A stretch of 5,082 nt of DNA from an uncultured Devosia sp. (GTDB taxonomy: Bacteria; Pseudomonadota; Alphaproteobacteria; Rhizobiales; Devosiaceae), in NCBI RefSeq assembly GCF_946479885.1, contig NZ_CAMLHM010000101.1, positions 1-5,082 of the forward strand, written 5' to 3'. Position 1 is the stretch's first letter. The number at the start of each line of letters is the position of its first letter. Below the pieces are notes generated by a model. That model worked only from the letters and a program-made list of their open reading frames with translations. It ran no database searches and had not been told where the DNA came from. Positions 1 through 5,082 of the stretch are shown here, piece by piece. The position numbers and the translations under genes were made by a program.

Positions 1-78
1 CGCGGAAGTCGGGATCGCCAACGTGACCACGGGCCAGAGCGGCACGCCGCTTTCCTGATTGTCCGGCGACAGCGTCAT
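1..78 (-). CDS. Unidentified protein, N-terminal fragment (runs off left edge)
   Basis: An open frame starts at an ATG (complement of 76-78) and stays open for 26 codons to the window edge. It begins MTLSPDNQESG and continues with a hydrophobic, proline-bounded stretch VPLWPVVTLAIP, which could be part of a membrane segment or an internal beta strand. The ATG overlaps the TGA of the rsmB-like gene by four bases (ATGA), the usual sign of translational coupling in a bacterial operon, and this is the main reason to believe the frame. The upstream Shine-Dalgarno is weak (a GAG followed by an A run), which fits a coupled start. I do not recognise the family from 26 residues and assign no function. 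It should be the third gene of the MAPEG-rsmB unit. Confidence 0.6.
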   Translation of the reverse strand, partial: MTLSPDNQESGVPLWPVVTLAIPTSA

Positions 79-1367
79 GCGGATTTTCTCAGGGCGTTGA
101 CGTAGAACCCGTCCGTGCCGGTCAGCCGCGGCGTCAGCGCGATGCCGCCATGGCTGGTTTCGAGACCGGCGGGCAGGGCGGCGCCGAACGCGGCCTGCCA
201 CAGCTCATCGGCAGCCACCGAGGCAAAGCCGGGATGCGCGGCAATGAAGGCGGCGACCTGGTCGTCATTCTCCTCGGGCAGGATGGAGCAGGTGATATAG
301 ACCAGCGTGCCGCCGGGCTTGAGGTAGCGCTGCCCTTCGGCCAGGATTGCGGCCTGCTCACTCATGCGCTGGCTCAGCAAGTCCGGGCTCAGCTTCCACT
401 TGGTGTCCGGCCGGCGCCGCCAGGTGCCGGTTCCCGTGCAGGGCGCATCGATCACCACGCGGTCCATCTTGCCGACCAGGTCATCCAGCGCGCCCGGCTG
501 CGGCGAACGGACCTGCACATTGCGTGCGCCATTGCGCTTGAGCCGGTCATAGATCGGCGCCAGCCGGTTGCGGTCGCTGTCATAGGCGAAGATCTGGCCC
601 TTGTTCATCATCGCTGCAGCCAGGGCCAGCGTCTTGCCACCGGCACCGGCGCAGAGGTCCAGCACCTGTTCGCCGGGCCGGGCGCCCACAAGGGCCGCCA
701 CGATCTGGCTGCCCTGGTCCTGCACCTCGAACCATCCCTTGAGATAGCCTTCGTCGGTCGTGACATTGGGGGTGCGCGCATCGCGCGGTCCGGCCGGCAT
801 GGTCACGCCGAGCGGCGAGATGGCGGCTTCGGCCGGCTCGAACCGGGCCAGCGACTTCATCACCCGCTCGCGCGTCGATTTGAGCGTGTTGGTGCGCAGG
901 TCCAGCGACGGCCGGCCGGCCATGTCCTGGCCTTCGGCAATCCAGTTGTCGCCAAAGCCGCGCTGCAGCGATGGCGCCAGCCATTCCGGCAGGTCCGCCA
1001 GCACCCAGCCCGGCGTGTCGTCGCTCAACTGGCCGGTGGCGCGCGCAACCTCGTCGGCGCTCAGCGCTTCGGGCGCATGGCTGTCGGCGGCAAAGCTCTC
1101 GCTCAGCGCCACGGGATCCTCGTTCCAGTCGCGCACCGCAACGGCCAGCACCAGCGCCCGTGGGCTATCGCTGCCCATCAAGGCGGCATGCGAGGCGCGG
1201 CGGCGCAGCGCGTCATAGACCAGGTTGCCGATGGCGGCGCGGTCACCGGCGCCGGCAAAGCGATTGTTCAGCCCCCAGGCCTTGAGCGCCTCGGACACGG
1301 GACGCTTGCGTGTCTCCACATCGGTGAGAACAGCAATGGCGGCGGAGAGGCGGCCGGGAAGGCGCAT
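75..1367 (-). CDS. rsmB: RsmB/NOP-family 16S rRNA cytosine-C5 methyltransferase
   Basis: This is a 430-residue SAM-dependent RNA m5C methyltransferase, about the length of E. coli RsmB, which methylates C967 of 16S rRNA. The N-terminal part (about 1-130) is helical and less conserved, where RsmB proteins carry a NusB-like RNA-binding domain. The linker has FEVQDQGSQ (213-221). The Rossmann-fold catalytic domain shows motif I VLDLCAGAGGKT (235-246, SAM binding), an acidic residue in AYDSD (261-265), motif IV DAPC (307-310) followed by GTGTWRRRPD, and motif VI YITCSILPEEND (357-368). Cys360 in the TC motif is the expected nucleophile and Cys310 in the PC motif the expected release cysteine; both are present, so the enzyme looks intact. 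The protein ends in the typical GTDGFYVNALRK. The RRRPDTKW segment resembles RsmB (RRHPDIKW), but alphaproteobacteria can carry several paralogues, so the exact target base is inferred. Its ATG directly abuts the TGA of the MAPEG gene, with no strong Shine-Dalgarno of its own, which suggests coupled translation. Confidence 0.93.
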   Translation of the reverse strand: MRLPGRLSAAIAVLTDVETRKRPVSEALKAWGLNNRFAGAGDRAAIGNLVYDALRRRASHAALMGSDSPRALVLAVAVRDWNEDPVALSESFAADSHAPEALSADEVARATGQLSDDTPGWVLADLPEWLAPSLQRGFGDNWIAEGQDMAGRPSLDLRTNTLKSTRERVMKSLARFEPAEAAISPLGVTMPAGPRDARTPNVTTDEGYLKGWFEVQDQGSQIVAALVGARPGEQVLDLCAGAGGKTLALAAAMMNKGQIFAYDSDRNRLAPIYDRLKRNGARNVQVRSPQPGALDDLVGKMDRVVIDAPCTGTGTWRRRPDTKWKLSPDLLSQRMSEQAAILAEGQRYLKPGGTLVYITCSILPEENDDQVAAFIAAHPGFASVAADELWQAAFGAALPAGLETSHGGIALTPRLTGTDGFYVNALRKSA

Positions 1368-1805
1368 TCAGATACTCGGGGCTAGGATGACAAGTCGCAG
1401 CACGAGCCATAGCCACAGAAGCGCCAGCACCACAAGGCCCGCGCTGTACACCCCGAACCGCCGATAGACCCGGTTGGTCGTTACATGGATGCCGGCATGG
1501 AGGTAGCGCAGGGCGACGAACACCCACGCCAGGATGACCTCGATCCAGCCGGCGCCACCGGCCCACAATGCCAGCAGCATGGCCACATAGAGCAGCACAG
1601 GCAGCTGGAACTGGTTGTCGAAGCTGTTCGACAGCAACCGCGCCTTCAGCGGATAGGCATCGCGCTCCACGGCGATATCCTTGACGGCGATCTCGCCCCG
1701 CGCCACCCGCGGCACACGCTCCAGGCTCAGCCAGATCAGGATGCTCAGCGTCAGCACCACCTGGGCCACGATGGCCAGGATCAATAGTTTATCGATAAGG
1801 GGCAT
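1368..1805 (-). CDS. MAPEG-family integral membrane protein
   Basis: This 145-residue protein has four predicted membrane helices (about 6-27, 66-83, 86-104 and 118-141), the topology and size of the MAPEG superfamily (membrane-associated proteins in eicosanoid and glutathione metabolism). Two family-like motifs are visible: NSFDNQFQLP (60-69), the bacterial version of the N-x-x-E/D-x-x-x-x-P segment at the start of helix 2, and RYLHAGIHVTTN followed by RVYRR (100-116) with the spaced R, H, H, N and R residues of helix 3. Characterised relatives use glutathione, but many bacterial members have no known activity, so no substrate is assigned. The frame is open as far as an ATG at 1932-1934, but the internal ATG (complement of 1803-1805) was chosen: GGAG lies five bases upstream of it, the helix 1 sequence starts there, and the 43 extra residues are Arg/Ala/Gly-rich and look like non-coding GC-rich DNA. 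It is the first gene of the unit with the rsmB-like gene; its TGA directly precedes that gene's ATG. Confidence 0.88.
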   Translation of the reverse strand: MPLIDKLLILAIVAQVVLTLSILIWLSLERVPRVARGEIAVKDIAVERDAYPLKARLLSNSFDNQFQLPVLLYVAMLLALWAGGAGWIEVILAWVFVALRYLHAGIHVTTNRVYRRFGVYSAGLVVLALLWLWLVLRLVILAPSI

Positions 1806-1810
1806 GGAGG

Positions 1811-1814
1811 CTCC
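1811..1814 (-). promoter_or_regulatory. Shine-Dalgarno that fixes the MAPEG start
   Basis: Read on the minus strand, GGAG is followed by a five-base spacer and then the ATG at 1805-1803. It supports the 145-residue form of the MAPEG protein over a 188-residue form starting at 1934. Confidence 0.7.
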
Positions 1815-1836
1815 GAAATTGGCTATGGCCGGGCCC

Positions 1837-1866
1837 CCTATAGCAGGTCGCCGACATCTCTGTCTG
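1837..1866 (-). promoter_or_regulatory. Candidate sigma70-type promoter for the MAPEG-rsmB unit
   Basis: On the minus strand there is CAGACA (1866-1861, four of six matches to TTGACA), an 18-base spacer, then TATAGG (1842-1837) preceded by TGC, an extended -10 element. Transcription would start near 1830, giving a leader of about 25 bases that contains the GGAG ribosome site. This is a match by eye only, and GC-rich alphaproteobacterial promoters are poorly defined. Confidence 0.35.
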
Positions 1867-1928
1867 GCACCGCGCTCTGCCCATCGGCCATAACACCGCG
1901 CCGCCGCGACATATTTTCCACGGCCATG

Positions 1929-1956
1929 GTGCAACCGATTGCTTTGCCCCTATATT
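1929..1956 (+). promoter_or_regulatory. Candidate promoter for the CNNM/CorC gene
   Basis: TATATT (1951-1956) is one of the few AT-rich hexamers in this intergenic region and sits 20 bases before the ATG at 1977. A poor -35 candidate, GTGCAA (1929-1934), lies 16 bases upstream of it. If it is used, the transcript would begin around 1963, leaving only about 14 bases before the ATG and no clear Shine-Dalgarno. Evidence is by eye only. Confidence 0.3.
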
Positions 1957-1976
1957 GACCCAGCTTAAGCGACCCG

Positions 1977-3290
1977 ATGCTGAGTGCGGGGCCGCATTCC
2001 CATGAAAAGACCTTGTTCGCAGAAATATTGATCGTCGTCGTCCTCACCATCGTCAACGGCCTGTTGGCGATGTCGGAGCTGGCAGTCGTTTCGGCCCGTC
2101 CCGCGCGCCTTCGCGCCATGGCCGACCAAGGCAACAAGGGGGCGGCGACCGCGATCCGGCTCGCCGAGGACCCGGGCAAGTTCCTATCGTCGGTACAGAT
2201 CGGCATTACCCTTGTCGGCATTCTCTCGGGCGCCTTTTCCGGCGCCACGCTGGGCCTGCGCCTGACCGTCTGGCTCGAATCGGTTGGCGTGGCCAGTAGC
2301 GTTGCCGACGTGCTGGGCGTTGGCGTGGTGGTCGTGCTCATCACCTATATTTCGCTCATCATCGGCGAACTGGTGCCCAAGCAGATTGCCCTGCGCGATG
2401 CCGAAGGCGTTGCCGCGCGGGTCGCGCCCTCAATGAAGCTGCTGGCGGCCGTGGGTTCGCCCATCGTCTGGATCCTCGATATTTCCGGCAAGCTGGTACT
2501 GCGCCTGCTCGGGCAGGGCGGGGAGTCCGAGGAAAAGGTCACCGAAGAAGAGGTCAAGACCATCATCGCCGAGGCCACGACGGCCGGCGTCATCGAAAGC
2601 GATGAGCATTCGATGATCTCGGGCGTGATGCGCCTGGCCGATCGCTCGGCGCGCGGCCTGATGACGCCGCGCCTCGATGTCGATGTGGTCGATCTCTCCG
2701 ACGATACCGACGAGATGCGCCGCACCATTCTCGATACCCATCGCTCGCGCCTGCTGGTGCAGGACGGCGATGCCGATTCCATCATCGGCGTGGTGGCCAT
2801 CAAGGACATTATCGGCGTTTTCGCCAACGGCCTGCCGCTCGATATCCGCAAGTTCGTGCAGCCGGTGCCCGTGGTCATGGATCACGCCGACGCGCTCGAC
2901 GTGGTGCGCGCTATCCGCAATTCCACCGTGCATATGGCCCTGGTGGTGGACGAGTATGGTCACTTCGAAGGCATCGTGACCTCGGGCGATATCCTTGAGG
3001 TCATCACCGGCGTGTTCCAGGAGGAGACCGGCGACGATCCGGCGCTGGTCAAGCGTGAGGACGGCTCCTACCTGGTCGCCGGCTGGATGCCCGTCGATGA
3101 GTTCGGCGACCGGCTCAAGATCGCCATCCCGCGCGACGCCAAGTACGAAACCGTGGCCGGCTACGTGCTTTCGATCATCAACCGCCTGCCAGCGGTGGGG
3201 GAGACGTTCGAGCACAATGGCTGGAAGTTCGAGGTCATGGACCTCGACGGACGCCGCATCGACAAGGTGCTGATGACCCAGCTCGACTAG
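1977..3290 (+). CDS. CNNM/CorC (HlyC/TlyC-like, 'hemolysin family') membrane protein with CBS pair
   Basis: This 437-residue protein has the full CNNM/CorC layout. An N-terminal transmembrane (DUF21/CNNM) domain covers about 13-180, with hydrophobic segments near 15-37, 72-98, 108-131 and 153-175. It carries NG at 27-28, MSELAVVSARPARL (32-45) and the conserved GELVPKQIALR (130-140). An acidic linker EEEVKTIIAEA (190-200) leads into a CBS pair: CBS1 from MTPR (229-232) to about 285, and CBS2 about 293-347 with VVDEYGHFEGIVT (323-335). A C-terminal CorC_HlyC transporter-associated domain (about 355-435) ends with DGRRIDKV (424-431). Relatives are linked to Mg2+/Co2+ or Na+/Mg2+ transport at the inner membrane, with nucleotide sensed by the CBS domains; the 'hemolysin' name is historical. 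The ion is not predictable here. ATG 1977 is the first possible start after an in-frame TGA at 1956-1958, but it has no good ribosome site. A TTG at 2013 would give a protein starting at the first membrane helix, closer to relatives I remember. The gene stands alone, divergent from MAPEG and convergent with the GNAT gene. Confidence 0.9.
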   Translation: MLSAGPHSHEKTLFAEILIVVVLTIVNGLLAMSELAVVSARPARLRAMADQGNKGAATAIRLAEDPGKFLSSVQIGITLVGILSGAFSGATLGLRLTVWLESVGVASSVADVLGVGVVVVLITYISLIIGELVPKQIALRDAEGVAARVAPSMKLLAAVGSPIVWILDISGKLVLRLLGQGGESEEKVTEEEVKTIIAEATTAGVIESDEHSMISGVMRLADRSARGLMTPRLDVDVVDLSDDTDEMRRTILDTHRSRLLVQDGDADSIIGVVAIKDIIGVFANGLPLDIRKFVQPVPVVMDHADALDVVRAIRNSTVHMALVVDEYGHFEGIVTSGDILEVITGVFQEETGDDPALVKREDGSYLVAGWMPVDEFGDRLKIAIPRDAKYETVAGYVLSIINRLPAVGETFEHNGWKFEVMDLDGRRIDKVLMTQLD

Positions 3291-3328
3291 GGGCGCTGTG
3301 GAGGCGAGTCCGTGTCGGACACCCCCTT
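3290..3328. terminator. Possible weak terminator hairpin between convergent genes
   Basis: In the 42-bp gap between the CNNM stop and the GNAT stop, GTCCG (3308-3312), loop TGT, and CGGAC (3316-3320) form a perfect 5-bp stem. GGGG (3290-3293) could also pair with the C run at 3322-3326 as an outer stem across a large internal loop. The downstream plus-strand tract is CCCCCTTCT rather than a T run, so it is a poor intrinsic terminator on either strand. It is listed because it is the only hairpin in the convergent junction. Confidence 0.3.
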
Positions 3329-3332
3329 CTAA

Positions 3333-3926
3333 CTAGAGCTTCATCCCGAACCACACCGCGCCTTCCGTGCGCAGTGGCGTGAAGTTCTTGCTCCAGAAGG
3401 CGATGCCGCCCGCATTGGTCGGGCTGGCGCCCAGGTGGATACCGGATACGCCGGCGCGCTTGGCCTGATCGACCCACAGGTCCAGCAACCCGCTGCCCAC
3501 CCGTTGCCCGCGCAGGCGGGGCAGCAGGTTCATGTGGATATGCGCAGGGTATTCCGCCACGATGTCGGGCGGATTGGCGCCGGGCGCGCGGATGGCGCCG
3601 ATGCGGTGGCGATCGGCCGGCGTCAGGTCGGCACCTCGGACTTGCGCGTAGTGCTCGCGCAAAGCCGGCCACCACTCGCGTTCGAGCCTGGCCTCGAACG
3701 CATCGGTGTCATACGTGCCAACCACATAGCCGGCGACGCCCTCGTCATCTTCGGCCACGAAGACATTGCCCGGTTCAAGCACGCCATAGGGCGCCGCATA
3801 GATGTGGCCGATGAGCCGGCCGTCGCTGTGCAGCGGTGTCGCATCCGCGCCGGAATCGCCAGTGAGCAGGCAGATGTCGTAAAGCGCGTCGAGATCCCCA
3901 GCGCGATAGGGACGCAACGCGACCAT
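3333..3926 (-). CDS. GNAT-fold acetyltransferase, O-GlcNAcase C-terminal-domain-like
   Basis: This 197-residue protein has the GNAT layout: an N-terminal helix-rich part (MVALRPYRAGDLDALYDICL, 1-20), a central beta sheet with FVAEDDEGVAGYVVG (56-70), then YPAHIHMNLLP (126-136) and the acetyl-CoA pyrophosphate-binding loop RGQRVGSG (139-146, Q/R-x-x-G-x-G). A late strand and helix, GIHLGASPTNAGGIAFW (162-178), complete the fold. DATPLHSDGRLIGHIYAAPY (28-47), EWWPALR (84-90) and the YPAHIH segment resemble the bacterial stand-alone homologues of the acetyltransferase-like C-terminal domain of human O-GlcNAcase; this is recognition from memory, not a search. The substrate is unknown. ATG 3924-3926 overlaps the SDR stop by one base (TGATG), and GAGGA lies six bases upstream of it, so start and coupling are well supported. 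It is the last visible gene of the purF-SDR-GNAT unit and ends convergent to the CNNM gene. Confidence 0.88.
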   Translation of the reverse strand: MVALRPYRAGDLDALYDICLLTGDSGADATPLHSDGRLIGHIYAAPYGVLEPGNVFVAEDDEGVAGYVVGTYDTDAFEARLEREWWPALREHYAQVRGADLTPADRHRIGAIRAPGANPPDIVAEYPAHIHMNLLPRLRGQRVGSGLLDLWVDQAKRAGVSGIHLGASPTNAGGIAFWSKNFTPLRTEGAVWFGMKL

Positions 3927-4675
3927 CAGATGTCCTCGAAGGCGCCGGTTTCGGTGTTGAAGACCTTGCCGCTTTCCTTCACCGACGGACTGACGAGATC
4001 CACCAGCCTGGGCGCGATGTCGGCGGGCTTGGGCAGCGTGTCCGGGTTCTCGCCCGGCATGGCCTTGGCCCGCATCGCCGTGCGCACCGCGCCGGGATAG
4101 AACACGTTGACCTTGACCTTGGTCTGCGCCACTTCGCCGGCATAGGACTTGGCCATGGCGTCGACGGCGGCCTTGCTGGCGGCATAGAGGCCCCAGAACG
4201 GCCTTGCCGAGCGGGCCGAGGACGATGACACGAACACCACCCGGCCCGCCACCGACTGCCGCAGCAGCAGGTCCGTCGCGCGCAGCAGGCGATAGTTGGC
4301 GGTGACGTTGACCGCCATCACCTTCTCGAAGTCCTCGGGCTTTACATGGGGCAGGGGGCTCAGCACGCCCAACTGCCCGGCATTGGCAATCAGCCCATCC
4401 AGGGCGCCCCAGCGCTCGAAAATGGCGGCGCCCAGCCGGTCGATGGCGTCGCCATCGCGCAGGTCGAGCGGCACCAGCGTCGTCGACGAGCCCAGGTCCT
4501 GGATTTCGTCATCGAGCTCCTCGAGCCCGCCCACAGTGCGGGCCACGGCCACCACATGGGCGCCGCGCCGGGCTGCCTCAATGGCCGATGCATAGCCGAT
4601 GCCGCGCGAGGCGCCGGTAACGAGGATGACCTTGCCAGCCAGATCCTGGCCAGTTCGATCCTGTGTTCCAGCCAT
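3926..4675 (-). CDS. Classical short-chain dehydrogenase/reductase (SDR), NAD(P)-dependent
   Basis: This 249-residue, presumably cytosolic, Rossmann-fold oxidoreductase is of classical SDR length. Visible motifs, in order, are the cofactor loop TGASRGIG (20-27), DLRD (71-74, adenine-ring contact), NAG (98-100), the catalytic Asn in VNV (Asn123), the serine run at 150-153 with Ser151 the best-spaced catalytic serine, YAASK (Tyr164 and Lys168), and PGAVRTAMR (194-202). The tetrad is complete, so it should be active. VAVART after strand 2, with Arg46 near the cofactor ribose, is compatible with NADP(H) use, but this is inference. The substrate cannot be read from the sequence. Its ATG overlaps the purF stop by one base (TAATG), with AAAGAGG seven bases upstream. 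As I recall, an SDR directly after purF is common in Rhizobiales-type genomes, though it has no known step in purine synthesis. Confidence 0.93.
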   Translation of the reverse strand: MAGTQDRTGQDLAGKVILVTGASRGIGYASAIEAARRGAHVVAVARTVGGLEELDDEIQDLGSSTTLVPLDLRDGDAIDRLGAAIFERWGALDGLIANAGQLGVLSPLPHVKPEDFEKVMAVNVTANYRLLRATDLLLRQSVAGRVVFVSSSSARSARPFWGLYAASKAAVDAMAKSYAGEVAQTKVKVNVFYPGAVRTAMRAKAMPGENPDTLPKPADIAPRLVDLVSPSVKESGKVFNTETGAFEDI

Positions 4676-5082
4676 TAACCGGCCTCTTTGAGCAGGGAAA
4701 TCTGTTTGGGCTCGTTCTTGGCGCGACCACTCAGATCGGTCAACTGCGTCGGATAGTCGCCCGTGAAATAGTGGTCGGTGAACTGCGGCGACTGGGCGTT
4801 CCGCTTCTCGCCACCCACCGCGTCATAGAGCCCGTCGATCGACAGGAATTCGAGCGAATCCGCGCCGATGAACTTGCACATCGATTCCAGGCTGTCGTGC
4901 TGGTTGGCCAGCAGCTTTTCCGGGTCCGGCGTGTCGATGCCGTAATAGTCCGAGTAATAAATCATCGGGCTGGCGACGCGGATATGGACTTCGGTGGCGC
5001 CGGCATCGCGCATCATCTGCACGATCTTGACCGAGGTGGTGCCGCGCACGATGGAATCGTCGATCAGCACCACGCGCTTGCC
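4675..5082 (-). CDS. purF: Amidophosphoribosyltransferase PurF, C-terminal 135 residues (5' part outside window)
   Basis: This fragment is the end of glutamine-PRPP amidotransferase, which makes 5-phosphoribosylamine from PRPP and glutamine, the first committed step of de novo purine synthesis. It opens with [17 protein letters not shown] (fragment residues 1-17), the PRPP-binding signature of the phosphoribosyltransferase domain. It continues with the family's [40 protein letters not shown] and the late HYFTGDYPT. The reading frame is open through position 5082, so the gene continues upstream; the GTG at 5071-5073 is an internal valine codon, not a start. Full-length PurF is about 470-510 residues, so roughly the last quarter is seen, and the N-terminal glutamine amidotransferase domain is not in the window. 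Cysteines that bind the iron-sulfur cluster in the Bacillus enzyme are not conserved here (see findings). Its TAA overlaps the SDR ATG. Confidence 0.96.
   Translation of the reverse strand, partial: GKRVVLIDDSIVRGTTSVKIVQMMRDAGATEVHIRVASPMIYYSDYYGIDTPDPEKLLANQHDSLESMCKFIGADSLEFLSIDGLYDAVGGEKRNAQSPQFTDHYFTGDYPTQLTDLSGRAKNEPKQISLLKEAG

Noticed and set aside
150..1385. Long plus-strand open frame (411 codons) antisense to rsmB
   Set aside because: The opposite frame encodes a complete methyltransferase with all motifs. The antisense protein is His/Gln/Arg/Gly-rich with no recognisable domain, as expected from third-position G/C bias in GC-rich DNA.
1806..1934. N-terminal extension of the MAPEG protein to ATG 1934 (188 residues)
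   Set aside because: The extension is Arg/Gly/Ala-rich and unlike a MAPEG N-terminus. The internal ATG at 1805 has GGAG at ideal spacing and begins at the first membrane helix.
1838..2344. Minus-strand open frame of 168 codons spanning the divergent intergenic region and the start of the CNNM gene
   Set aside because: It is Thr/Ser/Arg-rich with no domain, overlaps the CNNM transmembrane coding region, and would run through the promoter area of both divergent genes.
2430..3215. Minus-strand open frame (261 codons) antisense to the CNNM/CorC gene
   Set aside because: It is a compositional shadow (His, Asp, Gly and Ala rich) of a well-supported coding frame, with no family features.
3435..4100. 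Plus-strand open frame (221 codons) antisense to the GNAT and SDR genes
   Set aside because: It crosses two well-supported opposite-strand genes and shows no recognisable motif; it is a composition artefact.
1..5082. Search for CRISPR arrays, tRNA/rRNA genes, insertion sequences, phage or defence genes
   Set aside because: Read by eye on both strands, I found no regularly spaced repeats, terminal inverted repeats, transposase or integrase motifs, or tRNA-like cloverleaf. Almost all the DNA is accounted for by ordinary chromosomal genes.

Overview
The window is GC-rich chromosomal DNA from an alphaproteobacterium, most likely of the order Hyphomicrobiales; a Devosia-like genus is a guess. The reasons are the strong G/C third-position bias, tightly packed genes, the protein style of the CNNM/CorC and MAPEG proteins, and a purF followed directly by a short-chain dehydrogenase, an order I recall from Rhizobiales-type genomes. 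I could run no database search, so the taxonomic call is inference.

Layout, left to right. Positions 1-1805 carry a minus-strand unit read from right to left: a small four-helix MAPEG-family membrane protein (1368-1805), an RsmB-type 16S rRNA cytosine-C5 methyltransferase (75-1367), and the first 26 codons of an unidentified gene that leaves the window at position 1 (1-78). These genes are joined stop-to-start (TGA then ATG with no gap, then a 4-base ATGA overlap). A 171-bp divergent intergenic region (1806-1976) follows, with a weak candidate promoter for each direction. On the plus strand at 1977-3290 lies a single CNNM/CorC (HlyC/TlyC-like) membrane protein with its CBS pair and C-terminal transporter-associated domain.

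After a 42-bp convergent gap (3291-3332) comes a second minus-strand unit, again read from right to left: the C-terminal part of purF (4675-5082, its 5' part outside the window), an SDR oxidoreductase (3926-4675), and a GNAT-fold protein (3333-3926). The last resembles the bacterial homologues of the human O-GlcNAcase C-terminal acetyltransferase-like domain. Stop and start codons overlap by one base at both junctions (TAATG, TGATG), and each downstream gene has a good Shine-Dalgarno sequence, so the three are very probably co-transcribed and translationally coupled.

Functionally the window is mostly housekeeping: purine synthesis, rRNA modification and a membrane transporter or ion-homeostasis protein, plus three genes of unproven role (MAPEG, SDR, GNAT). 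I see no mobile element, tRNA or rRNA, CRISPR array, phage gene or defence system, and I do not think a novel multi-gene system is present. The items most worth a second look are the O-GlcNAcase-like acetyltransferase coupled to purF, the apparent lack of iron-sulfur ligands in PurF, and the unidentified gene at the left edge.
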